A stretch of DNA of 64,000 bases from Chrysomallon squamiferum (GCA_012295275.1 CM022672.1:32250087-32314086); one strand, 5' to 3'; positions 22,883-35,837 are shown, counted from the first letter of the stretch. Notes: generated from the sequence alone by a model not told the origin. Translations and numbers: made by a program.

Positions 22883-23170
22883 ACACAGCTTCTTTATTCT
22901 CACCTAGTTCTGTTTGCTCTGTTGTTAACCTGTGTACATGTGACATCTATTTTCAGATCAAAATGAGATATACACAGCTTTACTTCTTTTTTTCTTTATT
23001 CTCACCTAGTTCTGTTTTCTCTGTTGTTAACCTCTGTACATGTGACATCTATTTTCAGATCAAAATGAGATATACACAGCTTACTTCTTTATTCTCACCT
23101 AGTTCTGTTTTCTCTGTTGTTAACCTCTGTACATGTGACATCTATTTTCAGATCAAAATGAGATATACAC
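22883..23170 (+). repeat. Approximately 90-100-bp tandem triplication containing a splice-acceptor-like motif
   Basis: Three near-identical units each contain CTTTATTCTCACCTAGTTCT, then ACATGTGACATCTATTTTCAG followed by ATCAAAATGAGATATACACA. Copy B has a single unit (59,503-59,594). Each unit therefore repeats the same potential 3' splice site. Confidence 0.9.
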
Positions 23171-23507
23171 AGCCACACTGCTCTCCCTGTGTATTAGAAC
23201 TGATGTCAACATAATTCTGTTACCTATCATAGATTTAAAAATCAAGTGTCTTAGAAGTGAATTTCAAAAATCTTCTAATATCCCCAACAAACTTTACTTT
23301 TGGTTTGATTTTACTTCTTGGATTTGTCTAATGTCTTTCACTACTCACTTGGTCATACTAAAGATAGGGTTAAGTGCTATGGACAGACTTCTGATTTCAG
23401 GTTTCATGGATCATGGGATCAAACCTTCCCAGATCTCTTTTCAGTTTATTTCCCATTCAACACTTTATTTTATTATTTGTTTAATGTCAGCTTGTTGTTA
23501 TCACTGA
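23152..23507 (+). other. 117-codon open frame after a splice-acceptor motif
   Basis: Following CTATTTTCAG the plus strand is open from 23,154 (QNEIYTATLLSLCIRT...) to a TGA at 23,505-23,507. The B frame (59,575-59,928) has the same length. It is hydrophobic, with no recognised motif. The four differences I counted between copies in the aligned part (F/I, D/H, C/S and I/N) all change the amino acid, which argues against selection on this frame. It is recorded because the open length in such AT-rich DNA is unusual. Confidence 0.15.
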
Positions 23508-23513
23508 CAGGAT

Positions 23514-23746
<233 letters not shown>

Positions 23747-23749
23747 CTG

Positions 23750-25700
23750 ACAATTTTAATGCATCTCAGTGCTCACTTTGGTCAATATCCCATTCCAACT
23801 TTATTTAAAATATTTAGGTTGCTGTTACTAAGATGGGAGTAGATGGTTTGAACACTGAATCAAGTCAAACTATGTGACAGGATCAGTTCTTCATAATGTT
23901 TTATTTTGTTAAGATTAAGGGAAAAAGTAATAGGGAGAAATAATCAGTGTAATAAATATTTCTGGAAAAATAGCATACACACTCACAAACACACACAGAA
24001 GTATAATTCAGTCTGATATAAAACTAATAAAAAATAATAATGATAGAATAGAACAAAATTTTAGAAGTAATAATGCTAAAGGTTATTTTTGTGAATTTAT
24101 AATAAATAATTAAATGTTAGCTTTTGACACAATGTAAAACTTCAGTTGGAATGGGTAAACATTCTCAAGAAAATAGAAAATGTCATGTTTGTGATCTTCA
24201 CAAAATTGGAAATGAATATCCTGTATATTTGAATGTGACAATGCTGCATTATTAAAGGTGCAAAAACATTTACCTGATAATAATACAAGACATAAGATTA
24301 AATTTACATATACTAACAGCAGGAATTAAAGGTGTATTACTAAAAGTGCAAAGAGATTTACCTGATAATTATACAAGATATAAAATTATATTCACATATA
24401 ACAACAGCAAGAATATTTTGTATTAAACAAAAGTAATGTCTGTTAATAAGAAATATATGTGAGAAACAAGGTGCATGTTAAATTTCCATTCATTTTGTGA
24501 GAATAAATTCACTGTCATTCAGTGGTATCAACTTCAAATCAGTTTTGAACAAAAACCAGTTTCAACTATAATTAATAAATAATGAATTCAGTCTGATCAT
24601 TAAAAAAATAGACCCAAGAAATTGTAATAGAATGTATGTTAATAAGATCAAGATCAGTATTACAAGTTTACCAATAACATGTTCATAAAAAATAGAAATT
24701 ATTCCTGAATGAAATAAGGATTCTGTTTGTAGTGATAGCAGTTTAACTGTACACTTGTGATGTCTTGAAAATAACTGTTGAAACATAAAATTAAATTCAA
24801 TGAAGTGTTTTGTTGTATTTAAAGAATTTTATTAACAGTTATTATTTCAAAAATATAAATCTGCTTTCACTTGGCGAAGACTTAAATTATCATTAAGTAA
24901 TTCAAATAAAGCCTAAATGAAGTAATAATAACAATATTACTTCTAGTGGTATAATAATAATAATAATAAACTATGTATAATAACAATAATAAATTATGTG
25001 GTAGACAGATAGACAAATTAGACTGAAGATAGGAAGGTATCATATAGGCAGGTAAATGTGTAGACTGATACACAGATGGTGTGTGTATATGTAAATATAT
25101 AAACAGATATTTAGGCAAAGGAAGATATATACATACATACACATATGCAAAGTTTATACCAGTCAGATGGAAAGATATATAGATACATACACATAAGCAA
25201 AGTTAATACCAGTCAGATGGTAAAAGATAAAAGCATGGTTGAATCATGGATGTGTGGGTTAACAAATACATGAAACAGACAGATGTGTGTAGTGATGTAT
25301 CAGTGTATGGATGGATTTGATGGATACATTTAGGCTTCATGGATACAACAGAGAGGACTGACTGACTGACAGAGGGACTCAAAGACAGAGATGCAGAGAG
25401 ATAATAAACCTGTGTACATTATACTTGAACAATTTAAATAAATATGAAGTTTAATAAATATAATAAGAAAATGTTAGAGTTGAGTGCTGGTCATCATCTT
25501 ACAGTCCAGAACCAGAATCAAATCCAGAATCCAAACATTTTTGTAAAGATTTAGTTGAATATTCCCCTAAGTAAATAATCCCATGAAACTCATTGAAAAA
25601 GACAAAAATAAATGAATAAATTAAATAATAATAATACTAAAATAAAATAAAATAAAAAACAGCAAACAAACAAGAATTGCCCATCTTTTTGTTTCTCTTT
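23750..25700. other. No gene seen; AT-rich unique DNA
   Basis: Contains a local duplication of a unit with GGTGCAAAAACATTTACCTG and its variant (24,257 and 24,345), and a repeated CCAGTCAGATGGAAAGATAT phrase (25,160 and 25,210) that flanks the segment deleted in B. No convincing exon. Confidence 0.5.
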
Positions 25701-25709
25701 CTCTCTCAG

Positions 25710-25803
25710 CACAACTGGATGGGGAACAGTTTACGAAGTACAGGAACAGATGATACTGATCACTAATGAATTAAGATTCAGTGACAGAGGCGTATCTGTC
25801 TAG
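25710..25803 (+). other. Candidate short coding exon with strong acceptor
   Basis: A CTCTCTCTCAG acceptor precedes an open frame (after one completing base) TTGWGTVYEVQEQMILITNE and onward to a TAG at 25,801-25,803, two bases before a GTAAGT. In copy B (61,582-61,675) the only change in the frame is synonymous (Gly GGC/GGT), while the donor-like GTAAGT becomes GTAATT. The pattern fits a terminal coding exon of an unrecognised gene; a chance frame of 30 codons cannot be excluded. Confidence 0.35.
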
Positions 25804-26229
25804 TTGTAAGTATGTCATACATGACACTACATATATTAGAGGTGCAGTGGGAATTTAGTTATTTCAACCTTTCACTGTACCTGGAAGAGCCCAGTTATAC
25901 ACTGAGGAGTGTAGAGTGACTTCTGATGACTGTATTAGATACTGCACACAAGAGATGAGCAGACAGACAGACAAACAGGTAGACAGAAGTGACAGAAAGT
26001 AGATGGATGGATGCAGAGACCAGTGGAAGATGTTTGATTCTATAAATGGTATCATGGATGAATGTGTGGAGTTAGGTGGGAGACAATAATGGATGTAACA
26101 TGAGATGGTTAGTCAGACAACAGTTATTTCTAGTATTGTTTGTGAAGAGAATTTTAATCTGGAAATCCAGACTGAGTTTGTCTATACTCAATGCTTAGTC
26201 TTAGTGGAAAATGGAATTTTTATTTTGGT

Positions 26230-26904
26230 GTGTTTGTATATTGGTGAGTGTGTGTGTATGTGTGTCTGTATGTGTGTGTGTTTGTATATTGGTGTGTATG
26301 TGTGTCTATATGTGTGTTTTGGAGAGACAATGGGTATTAATATAAAGGTAAATAACAATCTATAATTTTTTCATGAAGAAAGGACACTAAACACAGAACT
26401 TATGATACTCAGTGTTCATAATTATAACATTATTATTAAACATAATAAAATAATACATCTAATTATTGTATTTGGAGAAACACCCACAAACACACACCCA
26501 GACATACATATATGTTCACACATACACATACAAACATACATACATACATACATACATTCATATATACACATCTTTCATAATATTCATATATACACAACAT
26601 ACATACATACATCCACAAATACATACATTCACAACATACATACATTATAACATACATATATATTCTTGGTTTCTCAATTTCATGGACTAATAGGTGGAAC
26701 AAACATGTACATTTACCAGAGGTAATCATGCAATAGGGAAATGGTGGTAAAAGTCAAATTCTGTGATTTTACACAAAGGTCTGTATCAAACAGTATATAT
26801 TATACAGAGATTTCAGTCAGCTGTAAATATATATATCTCAGTCTCAGGCAGGATTTAGCTTGGCTGTAGAGTGTCTGATGTAGGATCTATGTGTCTATAC
26901 TATA

Positions 26905-26940
<36 letters not shown>

Positions 26941-26990
26941 TGTATGTATGTATGTATGTATGTATGTATGTATAAATACAGTAGTATTAG
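26230..26990. repeat. TG, ACAT/TACA and ATGT repeats
   Basis: TG-rich DNA at 26,230-26,325, ACATAC-type repeats at 26,490-26,665 and an ATGT run at 26,906-26,972. The B equivalents lie at 62,100-62,190, 62,358-62,510 and 62,758-62,820. Frames here (Tyr-Ile-His-Thr type) are repeat artefacts. Confidence 0.9.
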
Positions 26991-27286
26991 AAACACAAGC
27001 TTCTTTTAAAACTGTGTTTGGCCAGCAACAAACCTTCAGTATTGCAGTATAATACTAGAATAATGGCAATTTGTCACAACAATCAGGCAGCACAGCAAGT
27101 ATATATATATATATATATATATATATGACTTATTTAAAAAAAAAAGTTGTGTTTTATAACTTTGGAATTATCCAATTGTGTTTCACAATTAATTTATGTT
27201 CTGTAGTGCTAAATGTTAAAGAAAAGAACATTTGCAAGTAAACTTGTCTAAAACTCATCAACATTTTATTTCAGAAAAACCATTGT

Positions 27287-27321
27287 CTATTATTATTATT
27301 ATTATTATTATTGTTATTATT

Positions 27322-27354
<33 letters not shown>

Positions 27355-27860
27355 ATTATTAACCAGTTTTAATATACCAGTTTAAAATTTGTTTCAGTAA
27401 ATTTCTGACAGAAATCTTTGAAGATGGTTTGCAGAAATTAGGACTCTAGAACTAGTTTGAAGTCACATTTATACTATTTGCATACATAATGGATGCATAA
27501 TGAATATTCATAACTGTATGGATTATATATAAAACAAATTCATTTTCAAAAGTATTTCAGTTATCAAGTTAGAAACTAAACCATGTAGAAAAATCTAAAA
27601 CATATGATTTTGAATAATTTTAAGTAATAATAAGTACATTAATCCAGAAAACAGTACTATTTATTATCTCATTAGAGAAATAGTAAATTATATCAAAATC
27701 ATAAATCACAATAGTATCTAGAAAAATGTACTTTTTACAGTTTCCATCTAAATTAATGTAGTTTCATTTACCTAATGTAATGCAGTGTATAGATATATCA
27801 ATAAGATAATCTCTATATTTTAAATTAAATTATTATCATCATTGTCATTGGTATTAATAC

Positions 27861-27911
<51 letters not shown>
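27287..27911. repeat. ATT/TTG and TTA microsatellites with AT-rich spacer
   Basis: TTA/TTG run at 27,287-27,360 and TTA run at 27,861-27,912. The DNA from 27,555 to 27,985 is absent from copy B, with the joint at ATTTTTAAAATTGTTTTAAAG (27,990; B 63,360). No gene seen. Confidence 0.85.
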
Positions 27912-27912
<1 letters not shown>

Positions 27913-27999
27913 TATACAGAGGGTGCTTGGAAGTTATGAATGTAGTTTCAAAATAAGTGAGCTAATTCACTGATAAACATTACACATGATTAAAAATAA

Positions 28000-30900
28000 T
28001 TTTTAAAATTGTTTTAAAGAAATAAATTATTTAGTAAAATGTTTATTCACATACTATGACGTAGCTTTGTTTTGAACCAAACATTTAACTTATCCCTACA
28101 CTTATTCTCATCCTAACCCTTCCCTCTCCATTATTCTAAACATATTTAACAACACATTAATAAAAAACAATATGATTTTATTTTTAAATTTTACTTGAAA
28201 GGTAAATTTGTATTAAGACAAATTTGATTTTAAAGCAAAATTTGATTTTAAAGCAAACCCTGATTTTAACCATAACTTTATGATTAACAGTAATACTAAA
28301 GCTATTTATAAAATGAAACATTTATTAACCATCAAACGTTATTTTCATATCTGTTACCAAATCCTGACCCTGTTCTAAACAAAGTAATAATAATAAATTA
28401 AATATGCTTAAATAAATAAATAAATATAAAATTCAGCTACATTTTATTTTAATTCTAACCCTAACTCTAACCCTAACCTAATTACTAAAACTATCTAAAC
28501 TTTTAGACTATAAGTCTAAAGTCTATACTTTCACAGACATTTATTTAATTAAAATTGGAAAGTTCCTTTAAACCTAGTAAATAGCCATGGAAGTAATTTG
28601 CACTTTGCCTATGTAATAGATTGCTTATTGCAATTAAATGTTATTTTCAATCTAATCCTTGCCTTGATCTAAAATGTGTCTTGAATGAAGGATGTATTGA
28701 ATTAAATTAAGTTTTAAATAGATTTCCTAGCACTGAATTTAATCATATCCATAATCTTAAATCTAATGAATCCTAAATACAATATTAATCTTAGATTTGA
28801 ACCAATCCTCATCATGACTTTTTGTTACAGCTAAATTTTACTGACAGATTAGATTTTGAAAAAAAATAATGTCTTAGTCTTAACAGTCTCTCTCTCTCTC
28901 ATATGAATAGAGAACAAGAGATTTTCAAATTTACTGATATGATGTCTGATATTTTCTAATACATAATCAGGAATTATTATAAATCTGTATAAATAGTAAA
29001 TTATTTAATGTGATTTTTGTAACAAATATCAGTTTCTACAAAGATTAAATAAACATTGCTAATCACAATCTATTTCAGATCCTAGTATATAATTACATAT
29101 CTCAGGAAAACATAATGTTAGGACACCGAAAGGCCTAATCATCATATACTGGAACAGGTGGGAAACTTGTATTTGAAACATCAATCAAACTGAAGTTTAT
29201 CTTTTCTTAAACTTACACCATCAATTTTCTGGAACCCTTCAAAAAACTTTCCACATTATTATTTTTGTCACATTGATAATAAATTAACAAAACTCCTCTG
29301 ACCAGTGTCTGATGACTCTAAAGCACACAGACATTTTTTTTTAATTAAAACAATATTTGTAAATTAAATAATAGTTTTATTAGAGGCTGCATCAATAATT
29401 TTTTTTTTTTTTTATATATATATATATATTAAAAGGTTAACAGTGCAGAAGTTCACATGAGTTCCAAGCACCAAACAGTATCAGTGACTATAACAGTTGT
29501 TGTCTTCTCAACTAGTCTGTGATTTGTTTTCTCTCTGTGTTACGGACATTTCATGCACTCAACCTGAATCAGAAAATTCAAATAATTTTGTACAGCTACT
29601 AATATATAAGAATCTATAATGTTTATTAAGTTTCGGTTAATGTACCAAAACTATGTAAATAAAAATGTTCCTCACCTTAGGATGTTTGATAATGCTAGCT
29701 AAAAATATTAAATTAAAAATAGAATACAAAATAATTTGAAATATTTATTTCAACAAAAAAACAAGTTATATCAAAACTACTTTTTCATATAAAAAAAACA
29801 TAATTTTAGAAAAATGTTATAAAAATCCTTAAATACAAATTTAGAAAAGCATGATATAATTGAACTTTTAAATTAAATTTGTTTTAAAATGTTTTATAAG
29901 GTTTTTAAGATGAGAGCCAAGGGTGTTGTAAAATATAAAAATACCAAGATTTCTGATCTATCCAACAAAAGTATAATAATAAAACATTCAAAATAATGAA
30001 ATAAAAAATACCAAGATATTTGTTTACAAAAAAAAAATAACAAATAACTTGTAATCTGAAAATTATTTATTCAGAAAATTTATAATTTCTGATTTATCTT
30101 CCAAAAAAACATAAAATTATCTACTTCCATTTTATGTTTTATTAAGATACGTTTATTGGCTAAATCTTTACCAGAAGTCTTGGTGTTCTTTGTTATTTTA
30201 TATTTGGTATAGATAATTCAGTAGATTTAAAAAAATAAAATAAAATAAGAAATACAAAAAATAAAACAGAAAAATGAAATTATCTCCCCTGGACCAAACA
30301 CCTTTATATAAAATGTGTACTTTTTGTTTTTTCAAAGCAGTAATCAAGGATTTCTAACAAATAATTTTTTAAAATTAAAGTTTTTTTTACACAGACCTGA
30401 CTGTACTTGCTGCTGTGTCTGGTCCAAACATTATGTATATTGGTCTGTATGTAACTATATCTTGTATGAACAACATTGTGACTTCCAATCTGAAATCACA
30501 GTTTCACAGTTTTATAAATTATTCAGTAAGTGTAGTCCATGGCTCACACAAGTAATGTTTTTAAACTTTTGTTTGGTGTGGATTTTTCTAGAAGTTGTCA
30601 GTATTCTCCAGAAATCCAGCTTCTTTTTTTCTTTTTTTGTTGAGATCTTTCATCTTCTGCTATTTCTTCTGCATGCTTAGTTCAGTGTGATCAGAAAATT
30701 TGCAAAAACTTGGAGGCAAACTCAAGAAGCCATTTAGAATGAACAGATGATTATCATTAACACTTCTCATTATAAACAACCCTGAAATATTTAAAACAAA
30801 AATAAATGTGTTTTTATTAAAACTAAAATAATATTCAGAATTGTATAAACAGTATTAATTTGTCCTGCTTATAAAAGTTTACTTCTGAATCTGGGATTAT

Positions 30901-32330
30901 ACAAAATGAAGAATAGATATAATTCAAGTGTGATATTCTGTGACTTAATAGTAGAGAGTTGAGATGAGAAGCAACAGATTGTAGTATCAATCTTGATTTG
31001 TGCAGTCTGTTACTCTTGTATTAAAAAATGTACACTGAAAACTGAACATAAAAATAGCTGACTTTATTAACAGTGAAAATGTAGGTTTTTTTGTTACACT
31101 GTGATTATCAAAAATAATAATTAATAACTGTCATCTGAAACAGATCATTTAAAATTATTTTTCACACTTCATGGTTACTGAAAGGCCTGAGGGAAAAGTT
31201 TATTAAAATTTGTGAGAGAAAAGTTTACATTTATTTACCAGTCAAGCAGACAGTTAAACTAACATGATGTGAAGAATCTGCTGTAAATAGATTTCTGTAC
31301 TCTGTGTACAACACCAGCTTTTGTCCACAAAATCAGACATGACATTCATACATTTAAAACAAAATTGTCAGTAATAGTATTACAAATGTAATGTACATAC
31401 ACTTTACTTACCAATCACTCAGCCTGTTAAAACAGCACTGATGTAAAACATCTGATTGTCTGTAACTGTCCTGTGATTTCTTTGCTGTAAGAATCTGCTG
31501 TAAATAGATTTCTGTACTCTGTGGTGATTCTGACATAACATCCAGCTTGTTTCTGAAAATAAAACATTAATTGTACATTTTTGTAGAACAACTATAACAA
31601 TTTTATGTCTTCATTTGAATTTGGAGTGATGTTTTCAACTAATATATATGTAGAGTGAAATAAAATTTAACTAAAATAAAATAAAGTCAAACTGTATTTA
31701 TTAAAATATTTCTTGTTGTTCCTGTACTTTTTATTATCTGGGAATGTGTCTGTTTAAAACAAATTTGAACAAATCAAGTGAGAACCTTTAAGTATGAATC
31801 TAATAATTTTAAAAATAAAATATACATATTTTTTTTTTTTTTTTTTACATTTTTAAATTGATAACAAATAAAATCTAAAATCTTTATCTTATTCTTAATT
31901 TTTAAATTTAAACTTTCTAAAATGCATGTTCAATTGACTATTTCCTCTTACAGCTATGTTATCACAGTTGGTAAATCAATGACAAAGTCTGTATTTACAA
32001 ATAAACAATAAAATTATATCTAATAATATTAATATTAAAACATTCTCAGGATGAAATTAAGTAATTTATTATTTTGAAGTTTATAAAATCTGGTAGTAAA
32101 CTGAATTACCTGTCCATTGTACCCAGCATCTGTTTACAAACATGTTGAGTACATCTGAGTGTCTGAGTCTGTACAAATTTCTCTTAACAGTCAGGACTGG
32201 AGAAGTGATTGTTCTTCACTGAACTGTGCACTACACACATGGTCAAGTGGTCATCCTTGGCCTGAAGGAACCTGGCCTTTTTTCTGAACAGCAAGAGTTT
32301 GTTTATCCTGTAAAGTCATAAATTACATTT
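28000..32330 (-). repeat. Older duplicated block P2, diverged from 4,170-7,150
   Basis: The block follows the same order as P1: a CCTAACCCTAA-rich patch (28,450), the CTAGCTAAAAAT phrase, the long 3' exon (30,300-30,782), two GTAAAT/GTAAGT-ended exons and the exon ending GGACAG|GTAATT (32,110). Identity is patchy with many indels, so it is clearly older than the A/B event. Copy B contains only its left end within the window. Confidence 0.8.
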
Positions 32331-32936
32331 ATGATTGATAAACCTTAACAATGAAATGAGTTAACTAAAATATTGTAACATTTATTACTGATAACTCCAA
32401 TAAATAAAATTATAGTTAATAAAAAAAAAATAATAATAATAAAAAAAAAATCATGAAAATTTATCATTGGTAATCTCTGGAAACAAACACAAATGTCTAT
32501 TTAAAAATCACCTAAAATATTAGAATAACAAATTATTTAGTCAGAATAAATTGATTTTGCTGAGATTTTTCTGTATTTTATTCTTGTTCATAATAACCAA
32601 CAAAAGGAAAATGAAAGCTTCAAGTTTTTTTTTCAGTTTAGTGATAAAACTTTCATTGTGTCAAACATTTTCCTCAAAAAAGATTATTTCCCATAAATAT
32701 AAAAAAAAAATCAAATAAATCTTTAGAATGGAGGAAAAATAATTTATTTTATTCATGAATACTTTTACTTCTTTCTGTTTTTAAAAACAATAAATTAATT
32801 TCCTTGTATGTAATTTTGTTCATCTTCAATACAAAAGATGTTTTATGTAAAATTTGTTTAATAATAATTTGGGATGTTTAATGTTATAATAGCTTAATCA
32901 TATTTGTGATACCAATACAAAAAATGAATTTCAAAC

Positions 32937-33065
32937 CTCTGGTCTGTATAAATCACTTTGCACAGACAACACAGACACAACTGTGACAATTCCAGAACTA
33001 CAGGCCAAGTGAAATGACATGACAAACATCTTGGACAATATGGACTCCAGTGGAAATTCAACCAT
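32937..33065 (-). other. Splice-bounded exon open in two frames
   Basis: ATTTACAG precedes 33,065 and GAG|GTTTGA follows 32,937; the length is a multiple of three. Frame 1 starts with ATG at the acceptor (MVEFPLESILSKMFVMSF). Frame 2 reads SPYCPRCLSCHFTWP with five further cysteines. Only one can be the protein frame. No counterpart is in copy B within the window. Confidence 0.35.
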
Positions 33066-33399
33066 CTGTAAATACAAAATAAATATATAACAAATATACA
33101 TGATTAATAGTTGTAAAAGATTTTACAGCAGCAACAACAACAACAACAACAACAATAATAACAAGAACAATAACAACTGTATTTTACTTCAAAATATCAG
33201 CATGATAAATATATATAAAACAATGTTTAAATATACCTATCCACTTCATAACAGCTAGTATATTAAAAATGTGTATATACATATATAGTTTTAAATATTA
33301 CTTTGCGAAATATATATATATAGGCCTATATTGTATAATATACACTACAGTTATACTGTATACTCTGTAATACACTTAAACACTAATACAGGGCAGCGG

Positions 33400-34680
33400 G
33401 CTTGAAATGGCCAAAGATCCGTTTGGGCGACTTGACCTGTTTATCTATAAGTTATAATTCAAGAGCCACTATTAATTACTTTATCTCAAATATCTATTTC
33501 ACATAAAAGGTTTGCTCGTAGTTCGATAAATTGGACGAACTGGCTTATCTTATTTTGCCAATATTTTTTTATAAACACTAACTGTGAACGCCTAATACTG
33601 TTTAACTGTTATTCCTGGATAATATATCTCAGTTCAGAAATATATTGTTCTTGGAGTTTATTAATTTCAAAATCAATGTTAATAAAATTTTGAAAATTAA
33701 TGATAGTTTTGATCTACTGGATGAAGTATTGGATCCTTAGATAAAGTTTATTACGATGTTATTTTTAGATAAATCTTTTGCTTTTTGTCAGTTCTCAAGT
33801 ATTACTCTACAAATCAATGACTGTACATTTTGCAATCAACTGAAATGTGTTCTAACTGTAAATGCTGCAGTGGACTGAATTCTGATATTTTCTTTCTTAT
33901 GATTGAGATTTTTTAATGGATCTTTGAAAAATTCATTTTATCTCATTGACGATCACAAAGTCAACAATCATACAAATTAAATAATCTACTATAGTCTTAT
34001 ATAATCACAAAACACACTATTCTAGATTCATAAACAGACATTTACAAAATTCATTTATGATATTTACTAACCTTTGTATTCTTTTCTTAACACTGTATAC
34101 TAATAATTAAAATATTTAGGATTACAACTAAAGTAATATAAAAAAAAAAAAAAAAAAAGTTCCTGAAATGAAAAAAAAAAATAAAACACCATTAATATTA
34201 CAGGTTTACATAAATACCTTAAAGGTTATCTGCTTAAACTGAGATAAAAAGCTTAACAAAGTAGGTAACCAAATACATTGAACTCTTCACATGAGAGACA
34301 ACACATTTCCTGAGAATTCACTTCATTTGTTATCACAGTCAGTATATGTCATCCAGTCACAGATACATATTTATTGTGTAGTTCACAGAATATGAGAGGA
34401 AAAAAACAAATCACACCAAAACACACTGGCCCCTACATGACACTCATATAATAGCATATAAAAACATAATGTTACATATAAATAATACAGCGATATAAAT
34501 TAACAGTCTTTACTAAAACTGATGGTTTTGTAAGTATATAAACATCCATTCCACCCTCGAAAACAAGCACGTTCTACAACCCTCAGCCCGACACACACTT
34601 ACATTCACATACACAAACATCACTACACGTATCACACAACACTAATTAACTGAATATGTTTGTTACATGTTATATCTCAT
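33400..34680. other. No gene seen; GC-richer patch at 33,395-33,440
   Basis: Mostly AT-rich, presumed intron. A short GC-rich patch beginning CAGGGCAGCGGGCTTG lies at 33,391-33,440 and is not recognised. An A run is at 34,140-34,158. Confidence 0.45.
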
Positions 34681-34827
34681 CATGGAAATAAAACATTTAC
34701 CAGAGCCTCGGAAAGACGGCCCTAAGAAATGAAATTTTTGTTTGCGCTTTTTAGCCACATTCTTGTTCAACGTTTGACGCTTCTTTTAACGTTGTTTACT
34801 GCAAGAAGGACAACAACAAATGTTATG

Positions 34828-34828
34828 A

Positions 34829-34909
<81 letters not shown>

Positions 34910-34910
34910 T
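34828..34910. repeat. (AAT)n microsatellite
   Basis: About 27 uninterrupted AAT units between exon 1 and exon 2 of the third gene model. Confidence 0.95.
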
Positions 34911-35158
34911 TAAAATAACTGAAGAAAAAAACGAAAACAGATAGGGGAGCAAGAAAGAAACAAAATGATAAATAAATAAATAAATAAAATGAAGGTTTCT
35001 ATCCGGATACAGCCTTGTATTTGCTTGCACAAGGAAATAAAAGGTTTTATTTATTTATTTATTTTATTTTATTTTATTTTGTTTCGATTTTGTGTCAGGT
35101 AAATTCTTACTTTGAAAATATTATGAACCTTTAACACCAAGCCTCCCAAACTTTAAAT

Positions 35159-35293
35159 GGCGCGAAAAAGGGAAATTTAAATGTAAAAAAAAATTACCAC
35201 GTGTGTTTCGTCTGATCGCTGATTGGTTGATGCTGAAGTAATATAACTGACATCTGCAATTCTCGCGGAAAAAATAACTGAGCTGGCGGGAAA
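35159..35293 (-). promoter_or_regulatory. E2F/CCAAT/E-box promoter
   Basis: Within 135 bp lie two E2F-consensus sites (TTTCGCGCC at 35,159-35,167 and TTTCCCGCC at 35,285-35,293, minus strand), a CCAAT box (35,222-35,226) and a CACGTG E-box (35,198-35,203), plus a CTCGCG motif near 35,262. This combination is typical of TATA-less promoters of S-phase, DNA replication and repair genes. A donor-ended first exon (35,111) lies directly downstream on the minus strand; transcription in both directions is possible. Confidence 0.5.
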
Positions 35294-35585
35294 AAAATGT
35301 CTCTCCTGTTGATTTTCTTCACTTTACAAAAAGAAAAACAAAAATTGCAATTCCACGGTAGAAAAAAAAAAAAGAAGTAAATAATAATTAAAACAAACAA
35401 ATAGAAAAAAGAAACGCTATTAGATGAATCTATTGCTCATTATTAATAACGAAATGTACAAAAGCTAAACGAAACAATAAAAATAACGATTGAGACAATA
35501 ATGATAAATAGAATAAAAGAAAAATAGAAAAAGTAATACCACGATCAAAATAACAATATAATAACAACATCAACAACAGCATAAA

Positions 35586-35589
<4 letters not shown>

Positions 35590-35677
<88 letters not shown>

Positions 35678-35782
35678 GCTCATTGAAAAATCAGTGTAGG
35701 TTAAAATCCCCCAGCAGCCAATATTCCACATATAAAATTTCTGTACCCGTCCTCTCGCTCTCTAAAACACACACACACACAC

Positions 35783-35836
<54 letters not shown>
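35590..35836. repeat. (ACT)n, (AAT)n and (CA)n microsatellites
   Basis: ACT run 35,592-35,645, AAT run 35,646-35,675 and CA runs 35,767-35,783 and 35,788-35,836. Thr/His-type frames here are artefacts. Confidence 0.95.

Positions 35837-35837
<1 letters not shown>

Larger units (their letters stand above)
30300..35158 (-). other. Candidate third minus-strand gene using the P2 3' exons
   Basis: A gene model can be drawn from an E2F/CCAAT promoter (35,159-35,293). Exon 1 ends CAAA|GTAAGA at 35,111. Exon 2 is 34,798-34,701 (acceptor GTCCTTCTTGCAG, donor CTCTG|GTAAAT; one frame reads KNVAKKRKQKFHFLGPSFRG). A further exon is 33,065-32,937 (TTTACAG|ATG...GAG|GTTTGA). The exon 32,307-32,110 and the 3' exon near 30,782-30,300 complete it. 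The 129-bp exon is open in two frames: one starts with ATG right after the acceptor, the other has a CPRCLSC zinc-knuckle-like cluster. All frames of exon 2 carry a stop near its start, so no full coding sequence is visible. No family recognised. Confidence 0.3.

Noticed and set aside
23318-23510. SINE with a box-B-like GATCAAACC motif near 23,417
   Set aside because: No box A at proper spacing, no tRNA head and no poly(A) or target duplication; only the segmental copy repeats it.
26402-26729. Tyr/Ile/His/Thr and Cys/Val/Met frames on both strands
   Set aside because: Products of ACAT/ATGT repeats; no splice signals and lengths differ in copy B.
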